Source: JAIYCX01 sp964353175
GTDB lineage: Bacteria > Bdellovibrionota_C > UBA2361 > SZUA-149 > DAOLCO01
Assembly: GCA_964353175.1 (NCBI GenBank)
Contig: CAYGUX010000007.1
Span: 33,621 to 97,620, forward strand
Length of the DNA stretch: 64,000 nt
Direction: 5' to 3'
Shown: positions 62,854-64,000 of the stretch, one piece after another
Numbering within the stretch: position 1 is the first letter of the stretch
Layout of the letters: each line of letters opens with the position of its first letter
Position numbers and translations under genes: made by a program
Notes under the pieces: model-generated
Told to the model about the DNA's origin: nothing
What the model saw: only the letters and a program-made list of their open reading frames with translations
Databases searched by the model: none

Positions 62854-63239
62854 CCCAACAAAAATCATAAAAGCTAAACCGCAGAACGCATTAGGCGTAA
62901 GCTGAGAGCGCTATGGCAAACATCGAAGAGCTAACTCCTACTTATCCTTAAAAAATTCCCGAGGCCTATTGAACTGCCATGGATCTCTCGTACTACATTT
63001 ATGAATCCCCCATTCATTAGGCCTCGGAGCCCAGTACAAATTCAATATTTTAAAAGGCACTTTTACGCCTACTCTATTAAAATGCCGCAATAGCTTTGCT
63101 AGGTGAAGATGGATTTAGTCTTGAACTCGACTAAAACTAGCCTAAATATTGACCTCAAGACGTAGCTCTAGATCTTGTAAGAATTTTACTTTTGATAAAT
63201 TGATTTTTGGTAGTGTCTAGAGATTAAATAACTCTCCCC
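62854..63239. other. 386-bp spacer with nested palindromes beside the RayT-like gene
   Basis: No ORF or known RNA is seen. It contains the inverted repeat at 62959-63027. No terminator with a T-run follows the NamZ-like gene that I can see. Confidence 0.5.
62959..63027. repeat. Inverted repeat with nested small hairpin (REP/BIME-like candidate)
   Basis: Perfect 10-bp arms CCGAGGCCTA (62959-62968) and TAGGCCTCGG (63018-63027) flank 49 bp. Right inside the second arm is a complete small hairpin ATGAAT-CCCCC-ATTCAT (63001-63017). It lies next to a REP-associated transposase, which acts on such palindromes, but I found no second copy in the window by eye. Confidence 0.45.
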
Positions 63240-64000
63240 TCAGCACCATGGGCCAGGCGGGATACATGTTCCTTCCGGGAACTCAGCAGTTCTATCTCCA
63301 CTCAAGTACGCAAGGGATGCTTTCTTAAACGCTACTAGTTTTGAGAAGTAGTAGCTTAAGAACTCTGCTCTTCTTTCCATACAAAGGGATAAGACTAGGG
63401 GTACTCTAGATCCTTCTTTATGCCTCTTTGGACTCTTTGCAAAGTCTGTAGATCTGGTTTTTCTTAGAGCTTCTCTACTTGACCATACGTGACCTTTAGA
63501 TTCTAGCTCTTCTATGATTTTAAGCCTTCTACGTTCGTACTCTGCTTGTATTACTTTGCTATATTCTTTTTGAGAGAGATGTTCATAGCCTGGAATCTTT
63601 TCAAACTTAATCTCGTATCTTTCTACAAATAGATCAGGGTCTATATCCTTCTTCCTTCTTTTTGCCTTCCCATACTCTGTGGCATTAAAGAACTCTACCT
63701 TCAGGGGCTTCCCACTAAGGATATACTTATAGGAGTTAAACCCTGGATAGTCTGAGAGGTTCTTACATAGTCCTGCTTGGATGGGTTGTAGGATTATGTA
63801 CATCAGTCTATCGAGGTGACTTTCTGTATCACTGGTAACGGCTTGTTCTGAGGGTCTTTTCTCAAATACTGAGCCTGTTCCAAAGGATGGTACATGCTTT
63901 TTAACGGCTTCTGCTGTTCTTGCTCCAAAGTCCCTATAGAAGTGGGATTTAGTTTTGGGTTTAAAATCATTTAGTGAATGATCATGGCTAGCAAATAGGG
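63240..64000 (-). CDS. REP-associated tyrosine transposase-like protein (RayT/Y1), 5'-truncated
   Basis: The reading frame stays open to the window edge, so the N-terminus is missing; the first Met at 63803 is internal. The frame upstream of it encodes FYRDFGARTAEAVKKHVPSF and ESHLDRLMYIILQPIQAGLC, the family's conserved middle (the Y--xNPvxagL region). The C-terminus ends GTCIPPGPWC. Such Y1 single-strand nucleases act on REP palindromes. The HuH motif and catalytic Tyr are probably outside the window or in the N-terminal part. It is the only mobile-element-like gene seen here. Confidence 0.75.
   Translation of the reverse strand, partial: LFASHDHSLNDFKPKTKSHFYRDFGARTAEAVKKHVPSFGTGSVFEKRPSEQAVTSDTESHLDRLMYIILQPIQAGLCKNLSDYPGFNSYKYILSGKPLKVEFFNATEYGKAKRRKKDIDPDLFVERYEIKFEKIPGYEHLSQKEYSKVIQAEYERRRLKIIEELESKGHVWSSREALRKTRSTDFAKSPKRHKEGSRVPLVLSLCMERRAEFLSYYFSKLVAFKKASLAYLSGDRTAEFPEGTCIPPGPWC

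Noticed and set aside
1..64000. tRNA, rRNA, tmRNA or prophage genes
   Set aside because: No cloverleaf, conserved T-loop (GTTCGA) context, rRNA or phage structural gene was recognised by reading; a tRNAscan/Infernal run would be needed to exclude them fully.

Overview
This is an AT-rich, gene-dense stretch of a bacterial chromosome. The organism is a Gram-negative (diderm) bacterium. Support for this is a CMP-KDO synthetase (kdsB), signal-peptide lipoproteins, phosphatidylserine decarboxylase, periplasmic wall enzymes (M23 peptidase, D-Ala-D-Ala carboxypeptidase, transpeptidase), minor type IV pilins and a FliH/SctL plus FliI/SctN pair. Isoprenoids come from the MEP pathway (IspH, an all-trans polyprenyl synthase). 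I cannot place the phylum from sequence alone. A delta-proteobacterium-like lineage (Bdellovibrionota or relatives) fits the pilin cluster and the REP-type transposase, but this is inference. No rRNA, tRNA, CRISPR array, prophage or classical IS was recognised.

Layout. (1) 1-1303: tail of a membrane glycosyltransferase-like protein cut by the left edge. (2) 14090-1312, minus strand: a long tightly packed run of FG-GAP surface protein, uvrC, serS, a 46-aa membrane micro-protein, an MFS transporter, a CBS/DUF21 membrane protein, pcnB, a membrane protein, kdsB and pyrG. (3) 14287-17212: ispH (+) facing tsf and rpsB (-) across a bidirectional terminator. (4) 17722-23529, plus strand: an isolated FliH/SctL-FliI/SctN pair, then four minor-pilin genes (PilV, FimT/GspH, PilW, PilX types). 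(5) 23526-39854: mixed housekeeping genes (pdxH, trmB, nucleosidase, RhlE-like helicase, DUF84, AlaC-like aminotransferase, lipA, coaE, uvrB) among several uncharacterised membrane, TPR and ankyrin proteins. (6) 40026-46829: ppc (+), rpsO-pnp (-) with a structured 403-bp pnp leader, and purN-nadD (+). (7) 46879-53614: cell-wall hydrolases, a UDP-glucuronate-epimerase-like protein, trxA-thiS-thiG, hemC and psd. (8) 53657-62853: an unusual Cys-rich zinc-ribbon-like protein, a transpeptidase, MurU-like and AmgK-like MurNAc-recycling enzymes, then divergent rsmI, polyprenyl synthase, DUF971 and a DUF1343 (NamZ-like) exo-muramidase. (9) 62854-64000: a palindrome-containing spacer and a REP-associated (RayT/Y1) transposase that runs off the right edge.

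How the genes work together. Envelope assembly dominates: KDO activation, peptidoglycan cross-linking, trimming and recycling, undecaprenyl-type lipid supply, phospholipid headgroup maturation and pili. The rest is ribosome, RNA and tRNA metabolism (rpsB, tsf, rpsO, pnp, pcnB, serS, trmB, rsmI), nucleotide-excision repair (uvrB, uvrC) and cofactor synthesis (lipoate, thiamine, haem, NAD, CoA, PLP).

Most worth a second look: the Cys-rich protein resembling a family I associate with candidate-phyla (Patescibacteria) genomes; an approximately 100-residue C-terminal domain shared by two otherwise unrelated proteins; the secretion ATPase pair with no other secretion genes beside it; the long inverted repeat in the pnp leader; and the split NamZ/AmgK/MurU set.
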